From JBBKWJ01 sp037968895 (GTDB lineage Bacteria; Actinomycetota; Acidimicrobiia; Acidimicrobiales; SZUA-35), in NCBI GenBank assembly GCA_037968895.1, contig JBBKWJ010000300.1:1-15091 (forward strand): a stretch of DNA of 15,091 nucleotides. Direction: 5' to 3'. The notes beneath the pieces were generated by a model. That model did not search any database, was not told the DNA's origin, and worked only from the letters and a program-made list of their open reading frames with translations. Within the stretch, counting starts at the first letter, position 1; each line of letters starts with the position of its first letter. A program made the position numbers and the translations under genes. Shown piece by piece: positions 1 through 7,854 of this stretch.

Positions 1-368
1 ACCGCTCGAGGATCTGAGCGGCGTCCTGAGGCGTTTGCGAAAATTCGGATACTGCTAAGGAAACGTTTGACTGCCTCTTCGATTGCGTAGATTTCGCTGT
101 CGAGAACGTTGATTGCGTCCTTGACATAGAGGGCAGCCCTTGGTTCGGCGACCTGTTGCCAATAGGCGGTGGCGGTGAGCGCCTCGCCTTCCTTGCTTGC
201 CTTGTGAGCAGCTTGCTGCTCCGACAAGAGTGACGCAAGCGTGAGCTCGTGTTGCTGCCGCACGTCATCAAGACGTGCACCCAACCGCTCGCTGATCGCC
301 GCCGTGCGATCAGCCAGCCGTATGTTCGCCAGTTGGAGCTGGCGTTCTAGGTTGATTTCTGTGCTCAC
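1..368 (-). CDS. Hypothetical helical/coiled-coil protein, N-terminal part (runs off window)
   Basis: An open minus-strand frame without stop runs from a GTG near 368-380 to the left edge. I read about 122 codons, starting VSTEINLERQLQLANIRLAD. The chain is rich in Gln, Glu, Ala, Leu, Arg and Lys and contains no obvious membrane segment, so it is probably a long helix or coiled coil. Two GTG starts are possible. An AGGAG about 11 nt upstream favours GTG at 368; GTG at 380 has AGGA directly against it. The gene is divergent from the peptidase operon, with an intergenic region of about 85 bp. I do not recognise a family, and the C-terminal part is outside the window. Confidence 0.6.
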   Translation of the reverse strand, partial: MSTEINLERQLQLANIRLADRTAAISERLGARLDDVRQQHELTLASLLSEQQAAHKASKEGEALTATAYWQQVAEPRAALYVKDAINVLDSEIYAIEEAVKRFLSSIRIFANASGRRSDPRA

Positions 369-452
369 GTTCGCTGTCACTCCTGCCGTAGCAATGCTTG
401 GTTCCCGCTTGCACTATCCATCGGTGTGTGTGGCGAATCTTGGAGGGGCCAG

Positions 453-521
453 ATGGCCCAAAGGCGCGGTCCTTTAGATGAACCTCCAGGTACCCTTCCA
501 GGGTGTTTAACCAACGAATGA
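453..521 (+). CDS. Short upstream/leader ORF (22 aa) coupled to the M24 peptidase
   Basis: ATG at 453 is preceded by GGAGG at 442-446 with a 6-nt gap, the best ribosome-binding site in this intergenic region. The frame encodes MAQRRGPLDEPPGTLPGCLT plus two residues. It ends in TGA at 519-521, which overlaps the ATG at 518 in an ATGA arrangement. That ATG is the natural start of the peptidase, which lacks its own good ribosome-binding site. The reading frame and overlap are seen directly. Translation of the leader and coupling to the peptidase are inferred. The peptide may have no function beyond delivering ribosomes. The alternative is that the peptidase starts at GTG 503 and this frame is untranslated. 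Confidence 0.45.
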   Translation: MAQRRGPLDEPPGTLPGCLTNE

Positions 522-1612
522 ATCGTGTGCGGGAAGCTATGGCCGCCAAAGGCATCGACGCCCTGCTTCTGTCGGTTGGCCCTGATCTCCCATGGCTTGT
601 TGGTTACTCGGCGATGGCGCTTGAACGACTCTCGATGCTGGTTGTCACCCAAAACGAGACACCGAAGCTTGTGCTACCTGGATTTGAGGTTCCTCGAGTC
701 GTCGAACGGCCCGACTTGTTCGACATCGTTGGCTGGGACGAAGTCGAAAATCCCATTGACATTGTTGCCCGCTCGGTCCCCGCAGACGGCGCCCTCGCTA
801 TCGGCGACCACACGTGGAGCCGATTCACAATTGCGCTCCAGCAGGCGTTGCCCGGCGCGACGTGGTCGGCCGCAGGAGATGTTATCGGCGCGCTGCGAGC
901 AGTCAAGGAGCCAGTCGAAATTGAACGCCTTTCCGCCGCTGCCGCTGGTGTCGACCGGATCGCGGCGGCGCTTCAAGCAGGCGAGATTCCCCTCATTGGA
1001 CGGACCGAGGCCGACGTCTCAGACGAGCTTGGCCGCCGCATCGTGGCTGAAGGACACGCCATCGTCAACTTTGCGATTGTCGCCTCGGGTCCGAATGCAT
1101 CGAGCCCTCATCACCATGCCGGCGACCGCAGAATACAGCCAGGAGAGGTAGTGCTCTGCGACTTCGGTGGAACGACGGCTGAGCCCGATGGTGAGCCTGG
1201 CTACTGCAGTGACATCACACGGTGCGTCTATACCGGCGAGCCCGATTCCGAGTTTGCCGAGGCATACGACGCGCTCTATGCAGCGCAAGAGATGGCACGA
1301 GCCGCGGCAACCGTCGGAACCCCGGCAGAAGCAGTCGATGCCGTCGCTCGGCAACGTCTGGCCGAGGCTGGTCTTGGCGAGTACTTCGTACACCGCCTCG
1401 GGCACGGCATCGGTGTCGAGGCCCACGAAGACCCGTATTTGGTGGCGGGAAACGGGGCGCCTCTGGTGGCGGGCAACGTCTTTTCGATCGAGCCTGGGTT
1501 CTACATCAGCGGCAAGTGGGGAGCACGTTTAGAGGACATTGTCGTCGCAACCGAAAATGGTCCGGTCGCTCTCAACAATGCCGATCGACGCTTGGCCGTG
1601 GTCGAGGCGTGA
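518..1612 (+). CDS. M24 family metallopeptidase (Xaa-Pro aminopeptidase/dipeptidase type)
   Basis: This cytosolic pita-bread metallopeptidase probably cleaves the bond before proline in peptides. The N-terminal creatinase-like domain covers about residues 1-125 and the catalytic M24 domain about 130-360. The expected dinuclear metal ligands are visible, numbered from ATG 518: D215 (CDFGG), D232 (YCSDITR), H296 (HRLGHGIG), E325 (SIEPG) and E339 (RLEDIV). A His cluster at 198-200 matches the substrate-side histidine. The length of 364 aa is normal. ATG 518 is preferred over GTG 503 because family members typically begin close to MNRVREAMAAKG, and because a leader ORF ends in an ATGA overlap there. 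The stop overlaps the GTG of the downstream membrane gene. Xaa-Pro aminopeptidase and dipeptidase (PepQ-like) activity cannot be told apart from sequence alone. Confidence 0.9.
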   Translation: MNRVREAMAAKGIDALLLSVGPDLPWLVGYSAMALERLSMLVVTQNETPKLVLPGFEVPRVVERPDLFDIVGWDEVENPIDIVARSVPADGALAIGDHTWSRFTIALQQALPGATWSAAGDVIGALRAVKEPVEIERLSAAAAGVDRIAAALQAGEIPLIGRTEADVSDELGRRIVAEGHAIVNFAIVASGPNASSPHHHAGDRRIQPGEVVLCDFGGTTAEPDGEPGYCSDITRCVYTGEPDSEFAEAYDALYAAQEMARAAATVGTPAEAVDAVARQRLAEAGLGEYFVHRLGHGIGVEAHEDPYLVAGNGAPLVAGNVFSIEPGFYISGKWGARLEDIVVATENGPVALNNADRRLAVVEA

Positions 1613-2463
1613 TCCGACTCGACACGGCATCGGTCCTTCTGCAGTGGGCCAGTGGTGGCCTTTTCTTCCTTTGGATCACGACCAGACGACGCGAGGTTGG
1701 TCTCGGCTACGGCTGGACAATGCGGATTACTTACGGCGTCCTCGCCTTGATTGGCTTCGTCGTTGGCATGCGTTACGGGCGGGTGCTGATCAGAGAGGTG
1801 TCGCTTGCTGGTGTGTTCTTGGCCAACGGCTACGCAATGTTCCAGTCGATCAAGCGCAAGGACGTTGGGGTTTCTGGGCAGCGAGAGTTGGCGGAGTCAC
1901 GGTCTGAGCGAGTGGCGGCGATGACAGGTATCGATCGCGAGGCCAGAGCTAAATCGGCTGAGGGTCCTGAATTTGACCCTCGCCTTGACCTTGTCGCCCC
2001 CGCAATCGGGTTAGTTGGACTCGTCGCCGCCGGTATTAGTGCAGGCGATCCTGCGTGGCTGCAGGTAGCGAGAATGATCGTCGGAGCCGCATTCCTCGGC
2101 GCAGTAACTGACGGCATGCTCCTCGGTCATTGGTATCTCGTGCAGCCAGGTCTGAAACGAGCCCCACTCACAGAGTTGGTGTATTGGACGGGCGCACTGT
2201 GGTTGCCTGAAGTCGTGCTGTTGCTTATCCCGACCGGGATGTTTTCGGTGTGGAACGGCACCATCGATGATGGTTATAACGGCATGCTCGGTTGGTTCTG
2301 GGGAGCATGCGCGGTCGGCACGATTGCCCTGATCGTGACCACGTGGGCGGCACTCAAGGAGAAGCAGTATTCAGCTGTCATGGCGGCGACTGGGCTGTTG
2401 TATCTGGCAATCCTGCTCGCATTCGGCACCGACCTTGTCGGCCGAGTGCTCCTCGCCCGCTAG
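1609..2463 (+). CDS. Integral membrane protein, about eight TM helices, unknown function
   Basis: This 284-aa protein starts at a GTG overlapping the peptidase stop (GTGA, 4 bp), so translation is probably coupled. I see about eight hydrophobic segments, near residues 8-24, 36-57, 64-80, 125-145, 153-178, 188-212, 226-248 and 258-280. A charged, probably cytoplasmic loop lies between helices 3 and 4 (about 82-123). One helix carries a TDGMLLGHWYLVQPG segment, with Asp and His that could bind metal or haem; that role is speculation. The same frame stays open upstream to 1222 inside the peptidase gene, but that part is Arg-rich shadow sequence. The gene is convergent with the molybdoenzyme gene, and both stops lie in one CTAG at 2460-2463. 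I do not recognise a named family. Confidence 0.85.
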   Translation: MIRLDTASVLLQWASGGLFFLWITTRRREVGLGYGWTMRITYGVLALIGFVVGMRYGRVLIREVSLAGVFLANGYAMFQSIKRKDVGVSGQRELAESRSERVAAMTGIDREARAKSAEGPEFDPRLDLVAPAIGLVGLVAAGISAGDPAWLQVARMIVGAAFLGAVTDGMLLGHWYLVQPGLKRAPLTELVYWTGALWLPEVVLLLIPTGMFSVWNGTIDDGYNGMLGWFWGACAVGTIALIVTTWAALKEKQYSAVMAATGLLYLAILLAFGTDLVGRVLLAR

Positions 2464-4706
2464 GCGGAGATTTTGACGGGGATGGCGTTTAGTTGGGCGT
2501 TGCCTGACAGGGGATCGAGTTGGGAGTGGTCGGTGAGAATGTTCGAGTTGACCCCGGCGTTGGCCTGGGCCGTCTTGATATCCGTGCCCGGCATGCTGTG
2601 GCCCCAACCGTGAGGCAGGCTGACGACGCCGCGCCGGATCGTCGCATCGAACTCGACGGGAGCCTCGACCGTGCCAACGGCCGATGAGATGGTGGCGGTA
2701 GAGCCTGCGGCAAGTCCGAGTTGATCAGCATCGTCTGGGTGAACAAGCAGAGTGCAGCGGTTCTTGCCCTTCACCAGGACCGGCACGTTGTGCATCCACG
2801 AGTTGTTCGACCGTAGGTGACGACGGCCAATCAACAAGAAGTCGCTATCCGATCGAGGTGCGCCGAGGCTCGCGGTCAGGCGTTTAAGGTCGATCGCAAT
2901 CGGCTCCGGAACGAGTTGGATCATCCCATCAGGGGTCTTCAGTGCGTTCGGGAGCCGTGAGATCATTGGCCCGAGGTCGAGGCCATGGTGGTCGGCCTCG
3001 AGTTTGGCGAGGGTGAGACCATCTGGGTTGCCGCCAAACTGGTCGCCCCAGTGGCTGACCCTGATCATGACGTCGAGAAGCTTGTCTGCGGGGCTCCGGT
3101 CGGGGCCGTCAATCTCGGTCATGAGGTCATCAAGTTCACGCCCACTGGAGGAGACGTAACGCTGAAGCCGCTGAGTGAGCAGGCTTTCGACGTACGCGTC
3201 GAGATCGCCGTCAGCACCAAGATCGTGAAACAGCATCGCCAAGCGAGCGAGAATTTCCCACTCGGCAGGCTTATCGGTCGGGAGCAGTGCGGGTGACCAC
3301 TTCGCAACATTGCGGACCGCAAGACGAGATAACCCGACGTCGTAGTGGCTTCGGGCCAGGGGGCCGGGCGGCGGGAGGATGATGTTTGCCCGCCTCGACG
3401 TCTCATTGAGCCATGGGTCGACGCTCACCATGTAGTCGAGATGGCCAAGGGCCTCGTCGAGTCGGTTGGCGTTTGGCGTCGAGAGCACTGGGTTACCAGC
3501 AACGACGACAAGAGCGCGAAGCTGGCCCTCGCCCGGCGTCATTATTTCGTCGGCGAGGGTGGCTGCTGGCAGCTCGGCCCGAGCCTCGGGGTGGCCACCG
3601 ACTCTGCTGGTCCAGCGACCGACACTGAAGCCTCGACCAGAACCGGAACCAGTGGTGGCGTGGCCGGGCAAGCTAAACATTGCCCCGCCTGGCACATCGA
3701 GGTTTCCGGTCAGGATGTTGACGATCGCTGTCGCCCATGCGGCGAGCGTTCCGTAGACATTGGTTTGGGCGCCGATTCGCGAAGAGACAGCGGCTGTTGG
3801 TGCGGTGGCCAGTCCAACTGCGAGGTCGATGATGGCCTGCTCAGGCAAGCCGGTTGTTGCCGACACAGCCGCTGGGGTGAACGGAGCAACGAAGGCTTCT
3901 AGCTCGTCGAGTCCTTGGAGAAGCGGGGCGACATGACCGAGGTCGACAAGGTCTCGCTCGAATAGGACATTGGCTACGCCGAGGAGCAGATGGGCGTCGG
4001 TCGCCGGAATCGGTTGCAGGTGAGTCGTTGCCTTCTTGGCCGTCTTCGTGAGCCTCGGGTCGACAACGACGAGCGTGCCGCCCCGTTCGAGGATGGCTTC
4101 GATTCGACCGGGGAAGTCGGGGGCCGTGCACATGCTGCCGTTTGACTCGTATGGGTTCGCGCCGAGCATGAGCAAGAAGTCGGTCCGGTCGAGGTCGGGG
4201 ACCGGCACTGCGTCTGGATCGCCGAACAGCAGACCGCTCGAGACGTGTAGTGGCATCTGATCGACCGTTGATGCCGAATAGATGTGCTTCGTCCCCATCG
4301 CCTTTATAAGCCCAGAAAGGAAAAAGGCATTCTCATGACTGTGGGCGCCAGGGTTGCCGGCGTAAATGCCGATTGAACCCGGCCCAGTCGCCTCTCGAAC
4401 CGCAGCTAGGTTCCGTTCAATCTCTTCGTACGCGTCGGCGTATGTGATCGGCTCCCACGTGGCGGTGGCGGGGTCGTCGCCGCGGCGGATCATTGGCGAG
4501 GAAAGTCGATCAGGATCGTCATGCAGCGCACCGAGCGCAGTGCCCTTTGGGCAAAGAAAACCCTTGCTGAAAGGGTCGTCCTTGTCGCCCCGAATGAGCC
4601 AGTGGCTTTCACCTTTGTCGTCGTGTCGGCGATTGATCTCGAGTCCGCACGTTGCCTCGCAAAGGGGACAAGTCCGGTAGCCGATCAGTTCGATGTTGGG
4701 TGCCAT
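2460..4706 (-). CDS. Molybdopterin (bis-MGD) / 4Fe-4S oxidoreductase, DMSO reductase superfamily
   Basis: This 748-aa protein belongs to the family with formate dehydrogenase and nitrate reductase catalytic subunits. Numbered from ATG 4706, the N-terminal 4Fe-4S site has C13, C16, C20 and C52 (CPLCEATC ... GFLCPKG). The molybdopterin domains follow, and a C-terminal dinucleotide-binding domain covers about 625-745 (LLIGRRHLRSNNSWMHNVPV, then SLPHGWGHS). Aligned by eye to E. coli FdhF, the Mo-ligand position falls on D149 in ASTVDQMP, suggesting Asp instead of Cys or Sec. No Tat signal precedes the cluster, so the enzyme is likely cytoplasmic. No partner Fe-S or membrane subunit is adjacent. 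ATG 4706 has GGAAA about 9 nt upstream; an in-frame ATG at 4724 is the alternative. The substrate is unknown, and a formate dehydrogenase label would be unsafe. Confidence 0.9.
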   Translation of the reverse strand: MAPNIELIGYRTCPLCEATCGLEINRRHDDKGESHWLIRGDKDDPFSKGFLCPKGTALGALHDDPDRLSSPMIRRGDDPATATWEPITYADAYEEIERNLAAVREATGPGSIGIYAGNPGAHSHENAFFLSGLIKAMGTKHIYSASTVDQMPLHVSSGLLFGDPDAVPVPDLDRTDFLLMLGANPYESNGSMCTAPDFPGRIEAILERGGTLVVVDPRLTKTAKKATTHLQPIPATDAHLLLGVANVLFERDLVDLGHVAPLLQGLDELEAFVAPFTPAAVSATTGLPEQAIIDLAVGLATAPTAAVSSRIGAQTNVYGTLAAWATAIVNILTGNLDVPGGAMFSLPGHATTGSGSGRGFSVGRWTSRVGGHPEARAELPAATLADEIMTPGEGQLRALVVVAGNPVLSTPNANRLDEALGHLDYMVSVDPWLNETSRRANIILPPPGPLARSHYDVGLSRLAVRNVAKWSPALLPTDKPAEWEILARLAMLFHDLGADGDLDAYVESLLTQRLQRYVSSSGRELDDLMTEIDGPDRSPADKLLDVMIRVSHWGDQFGGNPDGLTLAKLEADHHGLDLGPMISRLPNALKTPDGMIQLVPEPIAIDLKRLTASLGAPRSDSDFLLIGRRHLRSNNSWMHNVPVLVKGKNRCTLLVHPDDADQLGLAAGSTATISSAVGTVEAPVEFDATIRRGVVSLPHGWGHSMPGTDIKTAQANAGVNSNILTDHSQLDPLSGNAQLNAIPVKISA

Positions 4707-4745
4707 CGGAGTAGCTTTCCACATCTCAGCGGAAACAGGGAGTTC

Positions 4746-4759
4746 AGCGGTGCGCCGCT
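4746..4759. other. Small inverted repeat in the molybdoenzyme-pepA divergent spacer
   Basis: AGCGG-TGCG-CCGCT forms a 5-bp stem with a 4-nt loop midway between the divergent starts (4706 on minus, 4789 on plus). Both promoters must lie in this roughly 80-bp spacer, so the repeat could be an operator. It is short enough to be chance. Confidence 0.2.
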
Positions 4760-4788
4760 CAACCGCGAGCAGACCCTAGGATCGGTAC

Positions 4789-6225
4789 ATGCTTGCTATC
4801 TCCTCCGGCCGTACTGTCCCCAAGAGCGCAACCGCGGTCGATATCCCGGTCGCTTCCGATGAACTCGATCAACTTGGTGCTGACCGAAAGCGCATCGCCG
4901 AGCTCCAAGGTTTCGAAGGCGAAATCGGTCAAACCCTCGTGCTCGCGGGCGCTACTGATCAGGCAATCGACGTCCTCGTCGGACTTGGCGCAAGAGACGA
5001 CATCACCGTCGACACCCTTCGTCGGGCTGCGGCCGCATTCGTTCGTGCCGTTTCTGGCCACAAGGCTGTCGCTACAACGCTCGCGGAACAGGCCGGATCG
5101 CTCGATGCGTCTCTCGTGTTGCGAGCAATCGTTGAAGGACTCGGCCTTGCCAGCTACTCATACAACGAGCAGAAGAGCAAGCCGACACCGGCGACCTTGC
5201 GCAAGGCGACGGTTGTCGCTAGCGGCAAGGGAATCAAGCTTGCGATCGATCAAGGAAACGCATCTGTCGCGGCGGTAACTCTCGCTCGCGATCTGGTCAA
5301 CCGGCCGGGCGGGTCGTTGCTTCCCGCTGTATTCGCCGACATTGCCAAGTCGGTGGGAACCGCAGCCGGCCTCAAAGTGACCGTGTGGGACGAGAAGCGC
5401 ATCGCGAAGGAGAAGCTTGGCGGTCTTATTGGAGTGAATAAGGGATCGACCCATCCGGCCCGGTTTGTCACCCTTTCCTACACGCCAAAGGGAAATCCAA
5501 CCGCTCGACTTGCCTTCGTTGGTAAGGGTGTCACCTTCGACTCAGGCGGCCTCTCGCTCAAAACAGGCCTTGGCATGATGTCGATGAAGATTGACATGGG
5601 CGGCGCAGCGGCAGTCCTTGGCGCCATGACATTGTTGCCAATCCTCAATGCACCCGTTGCGGTCACGGCCTACCTTCCGCTCACTGACAACATGGTGAAC
5701 GGTGACGCAACCAGGCCAGGCGATGTTCTGACGGCGCGTAATGGCACCACCATTGAGGTTCTCAACACCGATGCCGAAGGTCGACTGATTCTGGCCGACG
5801 CGCTGTCGCTGGCTGCTGAGGCAAAGCCCGACGCAATAATCGATATTGCGACGCTGACCGGGGCAGTAACGGCCGCTCTTGGACCGAAGATCGCTGGCGT
5901 TCTTGGAACGGACGACGTTGTTGCTGCGTGCGAAAAGGCAGCAGCCGCAACATCAGAGCCGGTGTGGCATCTTCCGCTCCCGGCCGACTATCGCTCGATG
6001 CTCGACTCCAAAATCGCCGACCTACGCAATATCGGCACGGGGCCGTATGGCGGTGCGTTGACCGCAGGTCTTTTCCTGCAAGAGTTCACCAATGGTTTGC
6101 CGTGGGCCCATATTGATCTCGGTGTGACTGCCTCTGTCGATGCCGATGATGGCATCAACATCGTCGGTGGGACCGGGGTTGGCGTGCGTTTGCTTGCTGA
6201 GCTTGCGGCCAGTTGGGGAGCGTAG
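4789..6225 (+). CDS. pepA: Leucyl aminopeptidase (M17, cytosol aminopeptidase)
   Basis: This cytosolic hexameric-type enzyme removes N-terminal residues, preferentially Leu, using two divalent metal ions. The M17 signature NTDAEGRL is present at 326-333. Predicted metal ligands are K246, D251 (GKGVTFDSGGLSLK), D269 (KIDMGG), D328 and E330. The catalytic Lys and Arg are K258 and R332. The N-terminal macro-like domain spans about residues 1-160 and the peptidase domain about 165-475. The length of 478 aa is normal. ATG 4789 has AGGA 7 nt upstream. The gene stands alone, divergent from the molybdoenzyme and 123 bp upstream of the sugar transferase in the same direction. It is complete with all key residues, so I am confident in the family. 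Confidence 0.95.
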   Translation: MLAISSGRTVPKSATAVDIPVASDELDQLGADRKRIAELQGFEGEIGQTLVLAGATDQAIDVLVGLGARDDITVDTLRRAAAAFVRAVSGHKAVATTLAEQAGSLDASLVLRAIVEGLGLASYSYNEQKSKPTPATLRKATVVASGKGIKLAIDQGNASVAAVTLARDLVNRPGGSLLPAVFADIAKSVGTAAGLKVTVWDEKRIAKEKLGGLIGVNKGSTHPARFVTLSYTPKGNPTARLAFVGKGVTFDSGGLSLKTGLGMMSMKIDMGGAAAVLGAMTLLPILNAPVAVTAYLPLTDNMVNGDATRPGDVLTARNGTTIEVLNTDAEGRLILADALSLAAEAKPDAIIDIATLTGAVTAALGPKIAGVLGTDDVVAACEKAAAATSEPVWHLPLPADYRSMLDSKIADLRNIGTGPYGGALTAGLFLQEFTNGLPWAHIDLGVTASVDADDGINIVGGTGVGVRLLAELAASWGA

Positions 6226-6307
6226 GTCAGGCGTCGCCTCCACGGCGCTGTCTCTCGCGTAAAGCCTGGTGATCGCTCAATCTGTCCGCCGATCGGCCGA
6301 CGGTTGT

Positions 6308-6325
6308 GATGGTGCTCTTACCATC
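6308..6325. other. Inverted repeat upstream of the sugar transferase
   Basis: GATGGT-gctctt-ACCATC has 6-bp perfect arms and a 6-nt spacer, ending 23 nt before the sugar-transferase ATG. It lies in the 123-bp spacer after pepA, where the transferase promoter or leader should be. It could be an operator or a leader hairpin. No T tract follows, so it is not a clear terminator for pepA. Confidence 0.25.
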
Positions 6326-6348
6326 CCAATCTTCGTTCGAGGCGGCGT

Positions 6349-7758
6349 ATGGTCGCAGTTGACGCAAACCCAACTGAACAGGACAAACAGAAGCTGCAGT
6401 CGCACAGCCGCCGTTCTTTGCGCGCCAAGGTGCAACTCTTCGCTCTTGATCTCGTTGCAGTGATTTCCGGCATCGCAATCGCAACCGTTGTCTCTAAGCC
6501 AAATCATGATCATCCAGTCGCCGCATTGGTGATGGCTGTTGCGTTTGGTTTCTGGCTTGTTCGGGCCCGCCTGTACACCGCTCGTTTCATAACTCGCCGC
6601 TCAGACGAAATTCGGCGGATCGTCGACGCTGGCATCCTTGCTGCCGCCACCGTTGGCGTCGTTGCATATTCATTCAAGCTTCAACCCGGTCGTGCATGGC
6701 TAGCGCTTGCCTGCTTCATCTCTGTGGTTGCGCTTGTCGCGGAAAGAGACGTTGTCCGTCGTCGTTTTGCGGCCCAGCGTCGGGCCGGAAACATCGAACG
6801 TCGAGTGATTCTCGTTGGCGACAATGACGAGAGCAGAATGCTGCAAAAGATGTTTGATGAAGAGCAGGAGCTCGGGTATCTGGTCGTCGCCAGTCTCGAC
6901 CCCGTCGTCGTGGCGGCGGAAGGCGATCTCACTACGAGTGTGTTGGCAACTGCCCGGAGCCAAGAAGCAACTGGGGCCGTCATCTGCGCAAGCGCCATCG
7001 ATACGCAGGCGAATAATCGCCTAATCCGAGATCTTATTGAAGCCGGGATTCATGTAGAGCTGAGTTCAACGCTTGCTGACATCGAACCGAGTCGACTTAC
7101 GGTCCGTCCCCTCGGCCGATTTCCTGTGGTTTACGTCGAGCCGGTGGTGCGCCACGGTTGGCGGGCAGCGGCGAAACGCTCTTTCGACCTAGGTCTGTCC
7201 TTCGCTGGCCTGCTTGTTGCCAGTCCGCTGCTACTCGGTATTGCGATCACGATTCGCAGGGGTTCGCCCGGCCCGATTCTGTTTAGGCAAAGTCGAATCG
7301 GGCGAAATGGCGTGTCCTTTGATGTGCTGAAGTTTCGGACCATGGTTGTCGACGCCGAGGAGCAACTCGATGACTTGCTAGACGACAACGAAGGCGCCGG
7401 CCCGCTGTTCAAAATGAAGGACGATCCTCGAGTCACGAAGCTCGGAAAGACGCTTCGAAAGTTGTCGCTGGATGAACTGCCTCAGCTCTGGAATGTGGTG
7501 AGAGGCGAAATGAGTCTCGTTGGACCGCGGCCTGCACTTGCGGCCGAAATGGCCGGCTGGGACTCTGAGCTTTACGGACGGTTGAGGGTGAAGCCAGGTA
7601 TCACTGGCATGTGGCAAGTTTCGGGTCGCAGTGAGGCTTCGTTTGAGGAGTACACACGGCTCGATCTCTACTACGTCGACAACTGGTCACTTATCGTCGA
7701 CCTTGGCATCCTGCTTCGCACCATTCCCGCTGTTCTCAATAACAACGGCGCGTACTGA
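6349..7758 (+). CDS. Polyprenyl-phosphate sugar-1-phosphate transferase (initiating exopolysaccharide glycosyltransferase)
   Basis: This 469-aa membrane enzyme probably transfers a sugar-1-phosphate from an NDP-sugar to undecaprenyl (or decaprenyl) phosphate, the first step of exopolysaccharide or other surface glycan assembly. The N-terminal half has about four TM helices (about 26-46, 57-79, 86-105, 109-127), then a soluble CoA-binding-like domain (about 145-265). The C-terminal bacterial sugar transferase domain begins at KRSFDLGLSF (276 on). It has a re-entrant hydrophobic helix, FRQSRIGRNG, LKFRTMVVDAEE, then LSLDELPQLWNVVRGEMSLV with the D375-E376 pair, and GPRP. The ATG has GAGG 6 nt upstream. 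The last 25 codons and stop are duplicated 1594 bp downstream, and the frame here is intact. The sugar specificity is not readable. Confidence 0.93.
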   Translation: MVAVDANPTEQDKQKLQSHSRRSLRAKVQLFALDLVAVISGIAIATVVSKPNHDHPVAALVMAVAFGFWLVRARLYTARFITRRSDEIRRIVDAGILAAATVGVVAYSFKLQPGRAWLALACFISVVALVAERDVVRRRFAAQRRAGNIERRVILVGDNDESRMLQKMFDEEQELGYLVVASLDPVVVAAEGDLTTSVLATARSQEATGAVICASAIDTQANNRLIRDLIEAGIHVELSSTLADIEPSRLTVRPLGRFPVVYVEPVVRHGWRAAAKRSFDLGLSFAGLLVASPLLLGIAITIRRGSPGPILFRQSRIGRNGVSFDVLKFRTMVVDAEEQLDDLLDDNEGAGPLFKMKDDPRVTKLGKTLRKLSLDELPQLWNVVRGEMSLVGPRPALAAEMAGWDSELYGRLRVKPGITGMWQVSGRSEASFEEYTRLDLYYVDNWSLIVDLGILLRTIPAVLNNNGAY

Positions 7759-7760
7759 CG
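7683..7760 (+). repeat. Direct repeat copy A: 3' end of the sugar-transferase gene
   Basis: This 78-bp segment holds the last 25 codons (WSLIVDLGILLRTIPAVLNN and five more), the TGA stop and two following bases. It matches 9277-9354 at 76 of 78 positions. The differences are T7740 versus C9334, a silent Asn codon change, and G7757 versus A9351, TGA versus TAA. The match stops sharply on both sides. The repeat is direct and flanks the HNH gene, as attachment-site or regenerated-target repeats do. Confidence 0.95.
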
Positions 7761-7854
7761 TTAGTCCGGGAGCAAGCCGGGGCGCTGACACGCGAGGGCG
7801 TCGTCGTTCGTCGGCCCTGCACTTCATGCGACAGCCCCTGGGGCGCCAAAACGC

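Noticed and set aside
1222..1608. Upstream extension of the membrane-protein frame inside the peptidase gene
   Set aside because: The translation is Arg-rich and lacks hydrophobic segments, while the peptidase frame here carries all catalytic residues. The GTG at 1609 is the real start.
3345..3902. A 185-codon plus-strand frame inside the molybdoenzyme gene
   Set aside because: It is a shadow of a well-supported minus-strand gene: no ribosome-binding site, low-complexity composition and no recognisable motif.
7793..7800. CGAGGGCG after copy A, also found directly after copy B (9353-9360), as an extension of the repeat
   Set aside because: Only 8 bp, at a different distance from the stop codon (32 bp further away in copy A), in GC-rich DNA. 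Chance is adequate.
7834..7844. GCCCC-T-GGGGC as terminator of the HNH gene
   Set aside because: The loop is too small for the full stem, leaving about 4 bp, and no T tract follows on the minus strand.
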